A program made the position numbers and the translations under genes. A stretch of DNA of 64,000 nt from CAZHFW01 sp964531675 (GTDB taxonomy: Bacteria; Planctomycetota; Phycisphaerae; Phycisphaerales; UBA1924), in assembly GCA_964531675.1 (NCBI GenBank), contig CAZHFW010000011.1, positions 33,963-97,962 on the forward strand, in the 5' to 3' direction. The notes under the pieces are model-generated. The model did not search any database, had not been told where the DNA came from, and worked only from the letters and a program-made list of their open reading frames with translations. Shown in pieces: positions 17,964 through 26,906 of the stretch (its first letter is position 1; each line of letters begins with the position of its first letter).

Positions 17964-19715
17964 ATGGAACAGCTGCGCGTGGTCCTTGCGACCGTGCGGA
18001 AATATCTTGGGCAGCTGTCACCGAGCCAGAAGCTCCTGATCGGCTCGCTGGTCGTCATCGCGCTGATGACGCTCTTCCTGGTTTCCCAGTACGCGTCCCG
18101 GACTGACTACGTGGCCCTGCTGCCCGGTCAGCCCGTCGCCGACCAGACCAAGGCCAAGGCGGTCCTTGAGGCCTCGTCCTTCAAGTACGTCGACAAGAAC
18201 GGCTTGGTGATGGTGCCTCCCGAGCAGCGGGTTGCGGCGCTGGCGATGGTGGGGCAGGCCGGGAAGCTCCCGAGCGACTCATCGCTCCTCTTCAAGAACA
18301 TCCTCGACAAGCAGTCGTGGGCGATGAGCAAGCAGCAGAACGAGCAGCTCTACGCCATCGCGCTGCAGAACGAGCTCTCCGAGGTCATCAGCCGGTTCAC
18401 GGGGATCGAGTCGGCCAAGGTGATCATCGACGCCCCGGAGCCCGCGGGCCTGGGGATGATCGCGCGGAAGCCCACCGCGATGGTGACGGTCTTCCCCGCG
18501 GGGGGCAAGGCGCTGGACCAGTCGTCGGTGGACGCGGTCGCGTCCCTGGTCGCGGGCGCCAAGGCCGGGCTCGAGATGGACCGCATCCGCGTGATCGATG
18601 GCACCTCGGGCCGTCAGCGCCGGGCCCGCTCGCCTCAGGACGATCTGCCAACCACGTACATCGAGCACGCCAAGCGCGTCGAGGATCAGACCCGCGAGAA
18701 GATCGCGGAGCTGATCGCGGGGATTCCGGGCGCGGTCGTCGCGGTCACCGCGCAGGTCGACGTTTCCCGCGTCAACGCCCGCGTGACCAAGCACCTTCCG
18801 ATGAACGAGGGGACGCTGGCGCTGACCAAGAAGGAATCGGCGACCACCAACACCTCGACCGAAGCCTCGCCCGCGGCCGAGCCCGGCGTGCGGTCCAACC
18901 AGACCGCGGACATCAACCGCGGGTCCGCCAGCGGCGCTGCGGGCTCCAACCAGAAGACCGAGGACACCGAGTTCGAGAACCACGTGGGCACGCAGACCCA
19001 GGACATCATCGACCCGCGCGGCATGCCCACCATGCTCGCAGCGTCGATCGCGGTGCCCCGCGGGTACATCGTCGAGGCCCTCAAGCGTGCCAAGGCTGCG
19101 GCTGCTCCCGCGGGCGGAACCACGCCCCCGCCGGCGGGCGCCGCGACCGCTCCGACCGAACCCACCGATCAGGAAGTTCAGGCGGCCTTCGACAAGGAGA
19201 AGACCAGCATCGAGGGTCTGGTCAAGCCCCACGTCAAGACGCGCACGCCCGAAGGGCAGGTCACCGAAGGCGAAGTCAGCGTCGTGCTCATGCCGGGCGA
19301 TATCACGCTCACCGGCGTCCCGGGTCAGGCCAGCTTCCTGGGCGGCGGCAGCGGCGGGGGTTCCTCCGGCGGCGGCATGCTGAGCCTGGCGCTGGGCTCG
19401 GGTCTCATCGAGAAGGTGGCGCTTGGCATCCTGGCCCTGCTCTCGATGGGCATGATGGTCTCGATGGTCCGCAAGTCCTCCAAGAAGGTCGAACTCCCGT
19501 CCGCCGAGGAGATCGTGGGCATTCCCAAGCAGCTCGAGACCACTTCCGATCTCATCGGCGAGGCCGACGAGAGCGAGCAGGCCATGACCGGTATCGAAGT
19601 CGGCGACGAGGAAGTGAAGTTCAAGAAGATGCTGGAACAGGTCGGGGAACTGGTCAACTCCAGCCCCGACAACGCGGCTCGTCTGATGAATCGTTGGATG
19701 ACACCCGACCACTGA
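17964..19715 (+). CDS. fliF: Flagellar MS-ring protein FliF
   Basis: The ATG at 17964 (GGAGGCCGGGG just before it) gives 583 residues. A frame extends upstream to 17880, but it lacks FliF features. TM1 lies at about residues 22-42 and TM2 at about 490-510; the ring-building YscJ-like region (PGQPVADQTKAKAVLEASSF onward) and the periplasmic domains lie between. The C-terminal cytoplasmic tail (VKFKKMLEQVGELVNSSPDN) is the FliG-binding segment. A glycine/serine-rich stretch precedes TM2. The 213-bp gap from fliE holds no other gene; it contains a small palindrome around GGGATCC near 17800. Confidence 0.97.
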   Translation: MEQLRVVLATVRKYLGQLSPSQKLLIGSLVVIALMTLFLVSQYASRTDYVALLPGQPVADQTKAKAVLEASSFKYVDKNGLVMVPPEQRVAALAMVGQAGKLPSDSSLLFKNILDKQSWAMSKQQNEQLYAIALQNELSEVISRFTGIESAKVIIDAPEPAGLGMIARKPTAMVTVFPAGGKALDQSSVDAVASLVAGAKAGLEMDRIRVIDGTSGRQRRARSPQDDLPTTYIEHAKRVEDQTREKIAELIAGIPGAVVAVTAQVDVSRVNARVTKHLPMNEGTLALTKKESATTNTSTEASPAAEPGVRSNQTADINRGSASGAAGSNQKTEDTEFENHVGTQTQDIIDPRGMPTMLAASIAVPRGYIVEALKRAKAAAAPAGGTTPPPAGAATAPTEPTDQEVQAAFDKEKTSIEGLVKPHVKTRTPEGQVTEGEVSVVLMPGDITLTGVPGQASFLGGGSGGGSSGGGMLSLALGSGLIEKVALGILALLSMGMMVSMVRKSSKKVELPSAEEIVGIPKQLETTSDLIGEADESEQAMTGIEVGDEEVKFKKMLEQVGELVNSSPDNAARLMNRWMTPDH

Positions 19716-19737
19716 AACCACTCCCTTGAACCCCACC

Positions 19738-20778
19738 ATGCCCCGGCGTCCCAACGAAAAACTCCCCGAGGATCCCACCAAGCTCGAAGGCGTCACCAAG
19801 TGCGCCATCCTGCTCCTGGCGGTGGGAACCGAGCGCGCCGCGGCCATGCTCAAGCAGATGGCCGCCGAGCAGGTGGAGTCCGTCACGCGTGAACTGGCCA
19901 GCCTGGGCCGCGTGCCGCCCGAACTGACCAACGCGGTCGTCGAAGAGTTCTACAACATGACCCTCGCGAGCCAGTACGCCGCGGAGGGCAATCTCGATTT
20001 CGCCAAGCAGCTCCTCTCCGGATCGATGGACCCCAAGCAGGCCGATCGCGTCCTGCAGCAGATCCAGACGCAGGTCCAGAAGAAGCCCTTCAGCTTCCTC
20101 CAGCGCGCCGAGAGCGAGAACATCCTCACGTTCATCCAGGAAGAGCACCCCCAGACGATCGCGCTGATCACATGCCACCTGCCGCACCACAAGGCCGCCG
20201 AAATCCTGGGCGGGCTTCCGATGCAGAAGCAGGTCGAAGTGATCAAGCGCATCGCGAACATGGAGCAGACCAACCCCGAGGTCATCCGTGAGGTGGAGCG
20301 GGGGCTGGAGAGCCGTCTCTCGAGCATGCTCATGCAGAGCATGGAGAAGGCCGGCGGCGTGCCCACGGTCGCCGAGATCCTCAACCTGGCCGATCGCGCC
20401 ACGGAGAAGGCCATCCTCGAGGGACTGGAAGCGGAAGACCCCGATCTGGTCGAGCAGATCCGCCGCCTGATGTTCGTCTTCGAGGACATCATGCTCGTCA
20501 ACGACAAGGGCATCCAGGCGGTGCTCAAGGAAGTCGACAACGACGAGCTGGCGCTGGCCCTCAAGACCGCGTCCGAGGAGCTCAAAGCCAAGATCTTCGG
20601 GAACATGTCCGAGCGTGCGGCGCAGCTCATCAAGGAGGACATGCAGTTTATGGGGCCGGTCAAGATCTCCGACGTGGAGTCGGCCCAGCAGCGGATCGTG
20701 GACATCGTGCGCCGTCTGGAAGAGGCGGGCGAAGTCGTCATCCAGGGCCGCGGCGGAGAGTCCGACCTCATCGTCTGA
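19738..20778 (+). CDS. fliG: Flagellar motor switch protein FliG
   Basis: ATG at 19738 or TTG at 19726 could start the protein; neither has a clear ribosome-binding site. The N-terminal domain (KLEGVTKCAILLLAVGTER) binds FliF, the middle domain has the EHPQT motif (EEHPQTIALI) and the C-terminal torque domain has the charged helix around DNDELALALKTASEELKAK. Length (346-350) is normal. It forms the top of the C ring and the stator contact surface. It starts 10-22 bases after fliF. Confidence 0.97.
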   Translation: MPRRPNEKLPEDPTKLEGVTKCAILLLAVGTERAAAMLKQMAAEQVESVTRELASLGRVPPELTNAVVEEFYNMTLASQYAAEGNLDFAKQLLSGSMDPKQADRVLQQIQTQVQKKPFSFLQRAESENILTFIQEEHPQTIALITCHLPHHKAAEILGGLPMQKQVEVIKRIANMEQTNPEVIREVERGLESRLSSMLMQSMEKAGGVPTVAEILNLADRATEKAILEGLEAEDPDLVEQIRRLMFVFEDIMLVNDKGIQAVLKEVDNDELALALKTASEELKAKIFGNMSERAAQLIKEDMQFMGPVKISDVESAQQRIVDIVRRLEEAGEVVIQGRGGESDLIV

Positions 20779-20814
20779 GCGCCCGGCGTCTGAGTCCGAG
20801 CGAAGGAGCAAGCC

Positions 20815-21597
20815 TTGGCGATCATCCGGCGAGCACAAATGGACGGGCGGGAGACCGCGGGGGTCAGGCTCGACCTCGGCGATCTGCAGCGCCACGCCGA
20901 CCAGATCCGCCAGATCGCGGCCGATCAGGCCGAGCGGATCGTCGCCGACGCCCGCGCCGAGCGCGAAAGGCTCGTCTCGTCCGCGGCCGACCTCGGCTTC
21001 GCCAAGGGCTTCGAGGAAGGCCGTCGCAAGGGCTACGAGGAAGGGATCGCCAAGGGCGTCGCCGAAGCGAGCGTCGCCTGGCAGGACAAGCTCGCCAAGC
21101 TCGAGCAGGCCTTCACCACCGCAATCGCGCAGTTCGAGCACGACCGCGAGCGCATGCTCTTCGAGGCGCGCGAGGACATCCTCACGCTCGCCCTCATCAT
21201 CGCGCAGAAGGTCACGCACCGGATCGTCACCACCGATCCCACGGTCGTCGCGGATCAGCTCGCAGCAGCCTTGACCGCGATCTCCAAGCCCACCTCCGTC
21301 GAGATCGCCATCAGCCCCGATGACGAGAAGGTCGCCACCCAGGCGCTCCCCGCGCTGGTCAAGCAGATCGCTTCGGTCCAGCACGCGGATCTGGTCGTCG
21401 ATCCGGCGCTGGGCCCGGGCTCGTGCGTGGTCCGCACCGCCGGCGGCGGCGTCATCGACGCCTCGGTGCGCACGCAGATCGAACGCATCGTCACGGCGCT
21501 CGCGCCCGCGGGCCCGCGCGGCGAGGCGGCCAAGCTCGAACTGACCGGCCGTCCGCCCGAGCAAGACACGCCGGAAGGCGGGGCGGTGGCGGCATGA
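20815..21597 (+). CDS. fliH: Flagellar export ATPase regulator FliH
   Basis: A TTG start with AAGGAG six bases before it gives 260 residues. The N-terminal half is a helix with alternating small residues (LGFAKGFEEGRRKGYEEG, the GxxxG-like pattern typical of FliH), followed by a C-terminal alpha/beta domain that binds FliI (SIASVQHADLVVDPALGPG-like segment). It holds FliI to the C ring and export gate. Its stop overlaps the fliI start by four bases (ATGA). Confidence 0.9.
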   Translation: MAIIRRAQMDGRETAGVRLDLGDLQRHADQIRQIAADQAERIVADARAERERLVSSAADLGFAKGFEEGRRKGYEEGIAKGVAEASVAWQDKLAKLEQAFTTAIAQFEHDRERMLFEAREDILTLALIIAQKVTHRIVTTDPTVVADQLAAALTAISKPTSVEIAISPDDEKVATQALPALVKQIASVQHADLVVDPALGPGSCVVRTAGGGVIDASVRTQIERIVTALAPAGPRGEAAKLELTGRPPEQDTPEGGAVAA

Positions 21598-23006
21598 ACG
21601 CCCCGACCGTCAGCGCGACGAGCCTGCCCTTCGGCGTGCTCCGCGGCGCGATTGACACGCTCCGCGAACTCCAGCCCATGAGGCTCGTGGGAACCGTCGC
21701 AGCGGTGCGAGGTCTCTCGGTCATTGTCGACGACCTCCCGATGCCCGTCGGTTCCCTCGTGCGCATCTTCACGGGCGATGGCGGACGCGAGATCGTCTTC
21801 GGCGAGATCATCGGCTTCACCCGCGAACAGGCGATCGTGATGCTGCTCGGCCAGGCCAATGGCATCCGCCCCGGCGATCGCGTCGCGGGCGACCAAGCCG
21901 CGCAGACCGCCGGCGTCGGAGAGCACCTGCTCGGACGCGTCATCAATGGCCTGGGCCAGCCCATCGACCAGCGCGGCCCGATCGCCGAGACGTTGCCTCG
22001 CCCCCTCAGCCCCGATCCCATCATCGCGATGAAGCGGTCGCGGATCGAGAAGCCCCTGTACACCGGCGTGCGCGCGGTCGATCTCATGACCACGCTCGGG
22101 CGAGGCCAGCGCATGGGCATCTTCGCCGGCCCGGGTGTGGGCAAGAGCACGCTCCTGGGCACGATCGCGCGGCGAACCACCGCGGACGTGAACGTGATCG
22201 CCCTGATCGGTGAACGCGGCCGCGAGGTCAAGGATTTCATCGAGCACGCCCTTGGCCCCGAGGGCCTGGCGCGCAGTGTCGTGATCGTTGCAACAGGCGA
22301 CGAGTCGCCTCTGCTCCGCCTTCGCGCCGCCAAGACCGCGTGCACCGTCGCGGAGTACTTCCGCGACGCCGGCCGCGATGTGCTGCTGATGATGGATTCC
22401 ATCACGCGCTTCGCGCACGCGCAGCGGCAGGTGGGTCTGAGCGTCGGCGAACCCCCGACGACCAAGGGCTACACCCCCAGCGTCTTCGCGCAGCTCGCCC
22501 TGCTGCTCGAGCGGGCGGGAAGCCTCGCGGGGATCGACGGCGCTCCGGGAGGCTCCATCACCGGGCTCTACACGATCCTGGTCGAAGGCGACGACATGAC
22601 CGAGCCGATCGCGGACGCGGCCCGAGGCATCCTCGACGGGCACATCATCCTCTCACGCAAGCTTGCGCAGAAGGCGCACTTCCCCGCGGTGGACGTCCTC
22701 GACTCGGTGAGCCGTGTCGCCGATGACGTGATCGACGCGGATCATGCGCGGGCACGCCACAGCGTGCTGCGCGCCATGGCCTTGTACCGCGAGGTCGAGG
22801 ATCTGGTGCAGATCGGCGCGTATGCACGGGGCGTCAGCCCCGAGAACGACGCGGCGATCGATCTCAATCCGTCGATCCTGCAGATCCTCCGCCAGGGCAA
22901 GTCCGACGCGACGCCGTTCGATCAGGCCAGGCAGATGCTCCTGAAGACCTCGACGCAGTTCGCGGAGCTGACCCACAAGAACTCCAAGCAGAGGAGCGGA
23001 CGCTGA
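21594..23006 (+). CDS. fliI: Flagellar type III export ATPase FliI
   Basis: The ATG at 21594 gives 470 residues; the open frame further upstream is a shadow of fliH. The P-loop is GPGVGKST and the family signature IALIGERGREVKDFIE is intact, with the Walker B segment DVLLMMDSITRFAHAQR. The N-terminal barrel and the C-terminal domain are complete. It energises unfolding and release of flagellar cargo. It is translationally coupled to fliH. Confidence 0.97.
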   Translation: MNAPTVSATSLPFGVLRGAIDTLRELQPMRLVGTVAAVRGLSVIVDDLPMPVGSLVRIFTGDGGREIVFGEIIGFTREQAIVMLLGQANGIRPGDRVAGDQAAQTAGVGEHLLGRVINGLGQPIDQRGPIAETLPRPLSPDPIIAMKRSRIEKPLYTGVRAVDLMTTLGRGQRMGIFAGPGVGKSTLLGTIARRTTADVNVIALIGERGREVKDFIEHALGPEGLARSVVIVATGDESPLLRLRAAKTACTVAEYFRDAGRDVLLMMDSITRFAHAQRQVGLSVGEPPTTKGYTPSVFAQLALLLERAGSLAGIDGAPGGSITGLYTILVEGDDMTEPIADAARGILDGHIILSRKLAQKAHFPAVDVLDSVSRVADDVIDADHARARHSVLRAMALYREVEDLVQIGAYARGVSPENDAAIDLNPSILQILRQGKSDATPFDQARQMLLKTSTQFAELTHKNSKQRSGR

Positions 23007-23023
23007 CGCGGCGCGGGTGACCC

Positions 23024-23500
23024 ATGGCCAAGTTCATCTTCAAACTCGAGCCCGTGTTGAGGCAGCGCAAGGCCATCGAGCGCGAGAAGCAGCTCGCGCT
23101 GGCGACGCTCGAGCGGGAACGCGTCCGCATCGAGGAAGAGATCCGCGGCATCCAGCATCAGATCCGCTCCGAGAAGGAGCTGATGCGCGACCACCTCACG
23201 CCCGGCGCGAGCGTGGATCTGCGCGGCGTGCGCATGCAGGCCGGTGCTCAGCTCAGGCTCGTCCTCGAAGCCCAGCAGGCGGTCTTCAAGCTCGCGGGGC
23301 TTCACAAGCGCGTCGAAGCGGCGCGGTCCGAACTGATCGCCGCGACCAAGGCCAGACGCGCGGTCGAGCTCCTCCGCGAGCGGCGCTACGAGCAATGGGT
23401 GCAGGAACAGAAGCAGCGCGAGGCTGCGATGCTTGATGAGATCGCGGTCGTCCGGGGCGGGTTGCAGCGTGATGGCGCAGAGGCCGGGAGGGCCGCATGA
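23024..23500 (+). CDS. fliJ: Flagellar export chaperone FliJ
   Basis: The 158-residue protein starts with the family pattern KFIFKLEPVLRQRKAIEREK and is almost entirely one long antiparallel coiled coil. FliJ inserts in the FliI hexamer like a gamma subunit and links it to FlhA. The end overlaps the next gene by four bases. No strong ribosome-binding site is seen, in keeping with readthrough translation from fliI, whose stop is 17 bases upstream. Confidence 0.9.
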   Translation: MAKFIFKLEPVLRQRKAIEREKQLALATLERERVRIEEEIRGIQHQIRSEKELMRDHLTPGASVDLRGVRMQAGAQLRLVLEAQQAVFKLAGLHKRVEAARSELIAATKARRAVELLRERRYEQWVQEQKQREAAMLDEIAVVRGGLQRDGAEAGRAA

Positions 23501-24294
23501 AGATGATCTGGAACGCCCTGTGTGTGCTCGCGTTGGCCAACCTGCTGGCCATCGGGGGCTTCATCTTCTGGCTTCGTTCGAGCGATCGCCTCAATGTGGA
23601 CCGCGCCCGCGAGATCAGGCAGCTTTTCACGGAGACGCTGACGGCGCGCAAGGCCCGCGAGGCCCAGGACGCCGAGACCAAGGTTCAGGCCCAGAAGGAC
23701 GAGGAAGAGAAGGCCAAGTTCCAGAAGCCGCCTCTGACCGCTTCCGAGCAGCTCGTCGCGCGCATCGAGAAGACCGAGATGGATCGCCAACGTGAGGAGC
23801 TGCTCCGCAGGCAGGTCGACGATCTGAAAGAAGTGCTGGGTCGTCAGCAGGCCGCGATCGACAAGGCCAGGCAGGACCTCACCTCCGAGCGGGCCGCGTT
23901 CGAGGAGATGCGCAAGAAGATCCGCGACTTTGAAGGCTCGGCGCAGTTCAAGAAGACGATGGCGGTCCTTGAGGGCCTCAAGCCCGACAAGGCGTATCAG
24001 ATGATCAAGGAGATCATCGCGGCCCGTCCCGAAGCGCCCGCCGTCTCAGGGCCGACGCCCAACGGGGCCGCGACCGCGCAAGCTCCCGCGCCCGATGCGC
24101 AAGCTCCGACGCCCGGGATGGCCTCCGGCATGGATCAGGCGGTGAGTTATCTGAGCGCCATGCAGGATCGCCTGCGCACCAAGCTCTTTGACCAGATTGT
24201 CCAGGACAACCCCAGGCTGGCAGCAGATTTGCTCGAAAGGCTCCGGACCCGCGGCACGGAAATCGCCGCTGGCCCGTCGAGCCCGAGCAAGTGA
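23497..24294 (+). CDS. MotE-like membrane coiled-coil flagellar protein
   Basis: The 265-residue protein has one N-terminal membrane helix (about 5-25), a long charged coiled coil (40-165), an alanine/proline linker (175-208) and a C-terminal helical domain (QAVSYLSAMQDRLRTKLFDQ onward, with DNPRLAADLLERLR) resembling the MgtE-N-like end of MotE. The same gene, between fliJ and fliK, encodes MotE in other phyla, a periplasmic chaperone of the stator MotC-type proteins. Assignment by architecture and position, not strong similarity. Both ends overlap neighbours by four bases. Confidence 0.65.
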   Translation: MKMIWNALCVLALANLLAIGGFIFWLRSSDRLNVDRAREIRQLFTETLTARKAREAQDAETKVQAQKDEEEKAKFQKPPLTASEQLVARIEKTEMDRQREELLRRQVDDLKEVLGRQQAAIDKARQDLTSERAAFEEMRKKIRDFEGSAQFKKTMAVLEGLKPDKAYQMIKEIIAARPEAPAVSGPTPNGAATAQAPAPDAQAPTPGMASGMDQAVSYLSAMQDRLRTKLFDQIVQDNPRLAADLLERLRTRGTEIAAGPSSPSK

Positions 24295-25820
24295 AACCAT
24301 CTCCACTCCTCCTCCAGTCCCAACGTCTGCTCCTCGACCAGTCATTCCGCGCCTCCGGTCTTTCGGGCGCGGACTTTGCCGATCAGCTGCGCAAAGCCTC
24401 TCCGGGCGTGCGCAGCTCCGGCGCTGATGATCCCTCCGCTCGTGGGGATCAAGGCGTCCGCAAGGACGATCCCACTTCCGCGGCGGAGTCCGCAGCCCAG
24501 GACAAGCCCGACCCCAGCGTCACGGACGAGCAAGGGGACGATCAGGCCCAGACCGGGACGCCCGACGCTGTGACCACATCAAGCACGACCCCGGCCGCTG
24601 CATCCGCGGCCAAACCCAAGCCCACCATCGTCGCGGGGCGCGCCCGCGACATCCGCGAACGCACCGAGCACGAGTTCCTCGGCAAGACCGACCTTGCTCA
24701 GCTCGCTGCCCAGGAGCTGGCAAGTTCGGGCCGTTCGCTCACCGATCCCACTCCCGCTGCGGATCAGGTGACGCCCCAGCCCGAGCCCGCTCCCGACGAG
24801 ACGACCTCTTCGGATCAGTCCGCTCAGGTGGGTGCGGGTGTCATCGGCCCGCCCGGCGCGAAGAACGCGCCGAGCACCCCGGACCAATCCGGCAGCCAGA
24901 GTGCCGAGCAGAATCCTGGCAAGCCAAGCCCGCAACCCGCGCCCGCTGCTGCGGCCCGCGATGGTTCGGGCCAGTCGCCCGATGAAGGCAAGCCCGACGC
25001 CAGGCCCGACCAGAGTCAGGGCACGCCGCAGCCTCAGGCTCAAGCGTCATCGCCTGTCTCAACCGCCGCGGCCGGACTTCCCGGCATCGCATCCGCAGCG
25101 GAGGCCAAGGCCGGCTCCAGCGCCGAACCTGTCCCCACGAAGAACGACGTGGCCGCGGTGGGGGGCGTGCGCACCACGGCGCAGCTGCTCAAGAAGCTCG
25201 AACGCAATCCCTCCGCATTGGCGCTGGCCAAGGCCGAACCTGAGAAAGGCCAGGGCCCGATCCCCGCAGCGGCCCTCCGTGGGCTCGCGGCGGCGCTGCG
25301 GCAAGGCGGGGGCACGGTCACGCTCAGACTCAATCCTGAAACGCTCGGCAGCCTGAAGGTCCAGGTGTCCACACAAGACGCCAAAGTGATCGCCCGCTTC
25401 GAAGCGTCCACCGATCAGGCACGCCAGTTGCTGCTTGAGCACGTCGAGTCGCTCCGCTCCGCGATGGAATCGCGCGGGCTGAGCGTCGACAAGATCGTGG
25501 TCGAGCGGGGCCAGGGCTGGATGCCGGCGCCGACCGAAACACGCCACGAACAAACCCCCGGCGGAGCCGGTGGGCACACGCCCGATCAGTCCTCGCTGTG
25601 GAACAGCGGGCAGGACGCATCGGGACAAGGCCAGGATGGCCGATCCGGGAACTTCACAGGGCAAGGAAGCCCCGAGTTCCAGGCTGCATCCCCGGGCGGA
25701 GCCGGAGGAAGCGAAGTCCAGACTGCCGAGGATCGGCAGCCCGTCGTCTCGTCGATCGCCTTCACGGAAGGAAGCGATCGCGAAAGCAAGGTCATGCTGC
25801 GCGTCGACGCGGTCGCCTGA
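24291..25820 (+). CDS. fliK: Flagellar hook-length control protein FliK
   Basis: The GTG start overlaps the upstream stop. The first 330 residues are low-complexity (proline, alanine, glutamine, aspartate), as in FliK rulers. The C-terminal Flg_hook domain is clear (TVTLRLNPETLGSLKVQVS, then RQLLLEHVESLRSAMESRG and DKIVVERG), and a disordered tail of about 85 residues follows. FliK is secreted, measures the hook and switches FlhB specificity. 509 residues is within the range for FliK. Confidence 0.93.
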   Translation: MKPSPLLLQSQRLLLDQSFRASGLSGADFADQLRKASPGVRSSGADDPSARGDQGVRKDDPTSAAESAAQDKPDPSVTDEQGDDQAQTGTPDAVTTSSTTPAAASAAKPKPTIVAGRARDIRERTEHEFLGKTDLAQLAAQELASSGRSLTDPTPAADQVTPQPEPAPDETTSSDQSAQVGAGVIGPPGAKNAPSTPDQSGSQSAEQNPGKPSPQPAPAAAARDGSGQSPDEGKPDARPDQSQGTPQPQAQASSPVSTAAAGLPGIASAAEAKAGSSAEPVPTKNDVAAVGGVRTTAQLLKKLERNPSALALAKAEPEKGQGPIPAAALRGLAAALRQGGGTVTLRLNPETLGSLKVQVSTQDAKVIARFEASTDQARQLLLEHVESLRSAMESRGLSVDKIVVERGQGWMPAPTETRHEQTPGGAGGHTPDQSSLWNSGQDASGQGQDGRSGNFTGQGSPEFQAASPGGAGGSEVQTAEDRQPVVSSIAFTEGSDRESKVMLRVDAVA

Positions 25821-25882
25821 TCGGCCACCACGCTCGCGGGCGTTCCAGCGTCCTGATCCCATCCGGACGCGGAGGTGTTGTC

Positions 25883-26305
25883 ATGTCCACGATCGACTCG
25901 ATCTCAGGCAGCCAGAGCTCAAGCGGCTCCGCCTCCAGCGCGTTCAGCGCCATGACGAGCAGCGACTTCACCAAGCTCGTGCTCACCGAGCTCTCCAAGC
26001 AGGACCCGCTCCAGCCCAACGACACCAAGGCCCTGCTCGAGCAGCTCTCGACCATCCGGTCGATCCAGAGCAACACCGACCTCTCCACCAATCTCAGCTC
26101 TCTGGTGAGCGCCAACGAGTTCGCGTCCGCCTCGGCGCTCATCGGCCGCAGCGTCAGCGGCGTGTCCCTGCAGAATACGCGCGTCTCGGGCCAGGTCGCC
26201 TCGGTCTCCAAGACCACCAGCGGACCGGTCATCAACCTGAAGGACGGCACCCGCGTGCTCTTCAAGCAGATCGACCAGGTCGCCACCACCTCCACCGGAG
26301 CCTGA
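25883..26305 (+). CDS. flgD: Hook-capping protein FlgD, short form
   Basis: The ATG at 25883 has GGAGG eight bases before it and gives 140 residues; the upstream open frame overlaps fliK and is not used. The conserved FlgD N-terminal core is present (DFTKLVLTELSKQDPLQPND, then ALLEQLSTIRSIQSN). The C-terminal part continues only through a partial Tudor-like segment (LIGRSVSGVSLQNTRVSG and a short beta end). The FlnID immunoglobulin-like domain of the usual 220-residue FlgD is missing. It caps the growing hook. Confidence 0.92.
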   Translation: MSTIDSISGSQSSSGSASSAFSAMTSSDFTKLVLTELSKQDPLQPNDTKALLEQLSTIRSIQSNTDLSTNLSSLVSANEFASASALIGRSVSGVSLQNTRVSGQVASVSKTTSGPVINLKDGTRVLFKQIDQVATTSTGA

Positions 26306-26308
26306 CGC

Positions 26309-26845
26309 GTGGGAATCGACCCCAATCAGCTTCTGCGTTCGCTCGGCTCCGGGACCGGCGTCTCGCTCGCGGCTCGCCCGCAGAGCAAACCCACGTCGCT
26401 CGACGTCTCCCAGAGCTCGTTCTCCGAACTCCTCCAGGCCGCGTCTTCGGGCGAGATGGAGAGCGGAGCGCCCGTCACGCTCGCCAAGGGCCTCAAGCTC
26501 GAGCTCTCCGCGGCGCAGATGAAGAAGCTCGCCACCGCCGCGGACCGGGCCCAGGCTCAGGGCGCCCATCGCGCCGTCGTTCTGATGGATGGCAAGGCCC
26601 TGGAGCTCGACGTCGCGACCCGCACGATCACCGGCGAAGTCAAAGGCGCCCCGGGTGGAAAGCTCCCGCGCGTGCTCGATGGCGTCGACACCATCGTCGC
26701 GGTCCCCGGTGAAAACGAAGCCCTTGAGAACGCCTCGCCCTTCTCCGGGCTCGGCGGCGCGTCCAACGCGTCCCTTCTGAACCTCCTGGCCTCGCGGCAA
26801 ACGCAGGCTGGAAATGACGACTCCTCCGACTCGCTGGTTGCCTGA
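26309..26845 (+). CDS. TIGR02530-type flagellar operon protein
   Basis: A GTG start three bases after flgD gives 178 residues. The pattern SSFSELLQAA, then KLELSAAQMKKLATAADRAQAQG and AVVLMDGKALELDVATRTI, followed by a DTIVAVPG segment, matches the small flagellar proteins found between flgD and flgE in Bacillus and related bacteria. The function is not established; an export-related role is often assumed. The last 40 residues are disordered. Confidence 0.8.
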   Translation: MGIDPNQLLRSLGSGTGVSLAARPQSKPTSLDVSQSSFSELLQAASSGEMESGAPVTLAKGLKLELSAAQMKKLATAADRAQAQGAHRAVVLMDGKALELDVATRTITGEVKGAPGGKLPRVLDGVDTIVAVPGENEALENASPFSGLGGASNASLLNLLASRQTQAGNDDSSDSLVA

Positions 26846-26906
26846 TCCTTTTGCCTGATCTGGTCGCCTCATCTGTTTGCGGCATGCCGCGCCGGGAGAT
26901 TGAAGA

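Noticed and set aside
17767..18039. A small + strand gene before and across the fliF start
   Set aside because: It overlaps the real fliF start in another frame, lacks a ribosome-binding site and has no recognisable feature.
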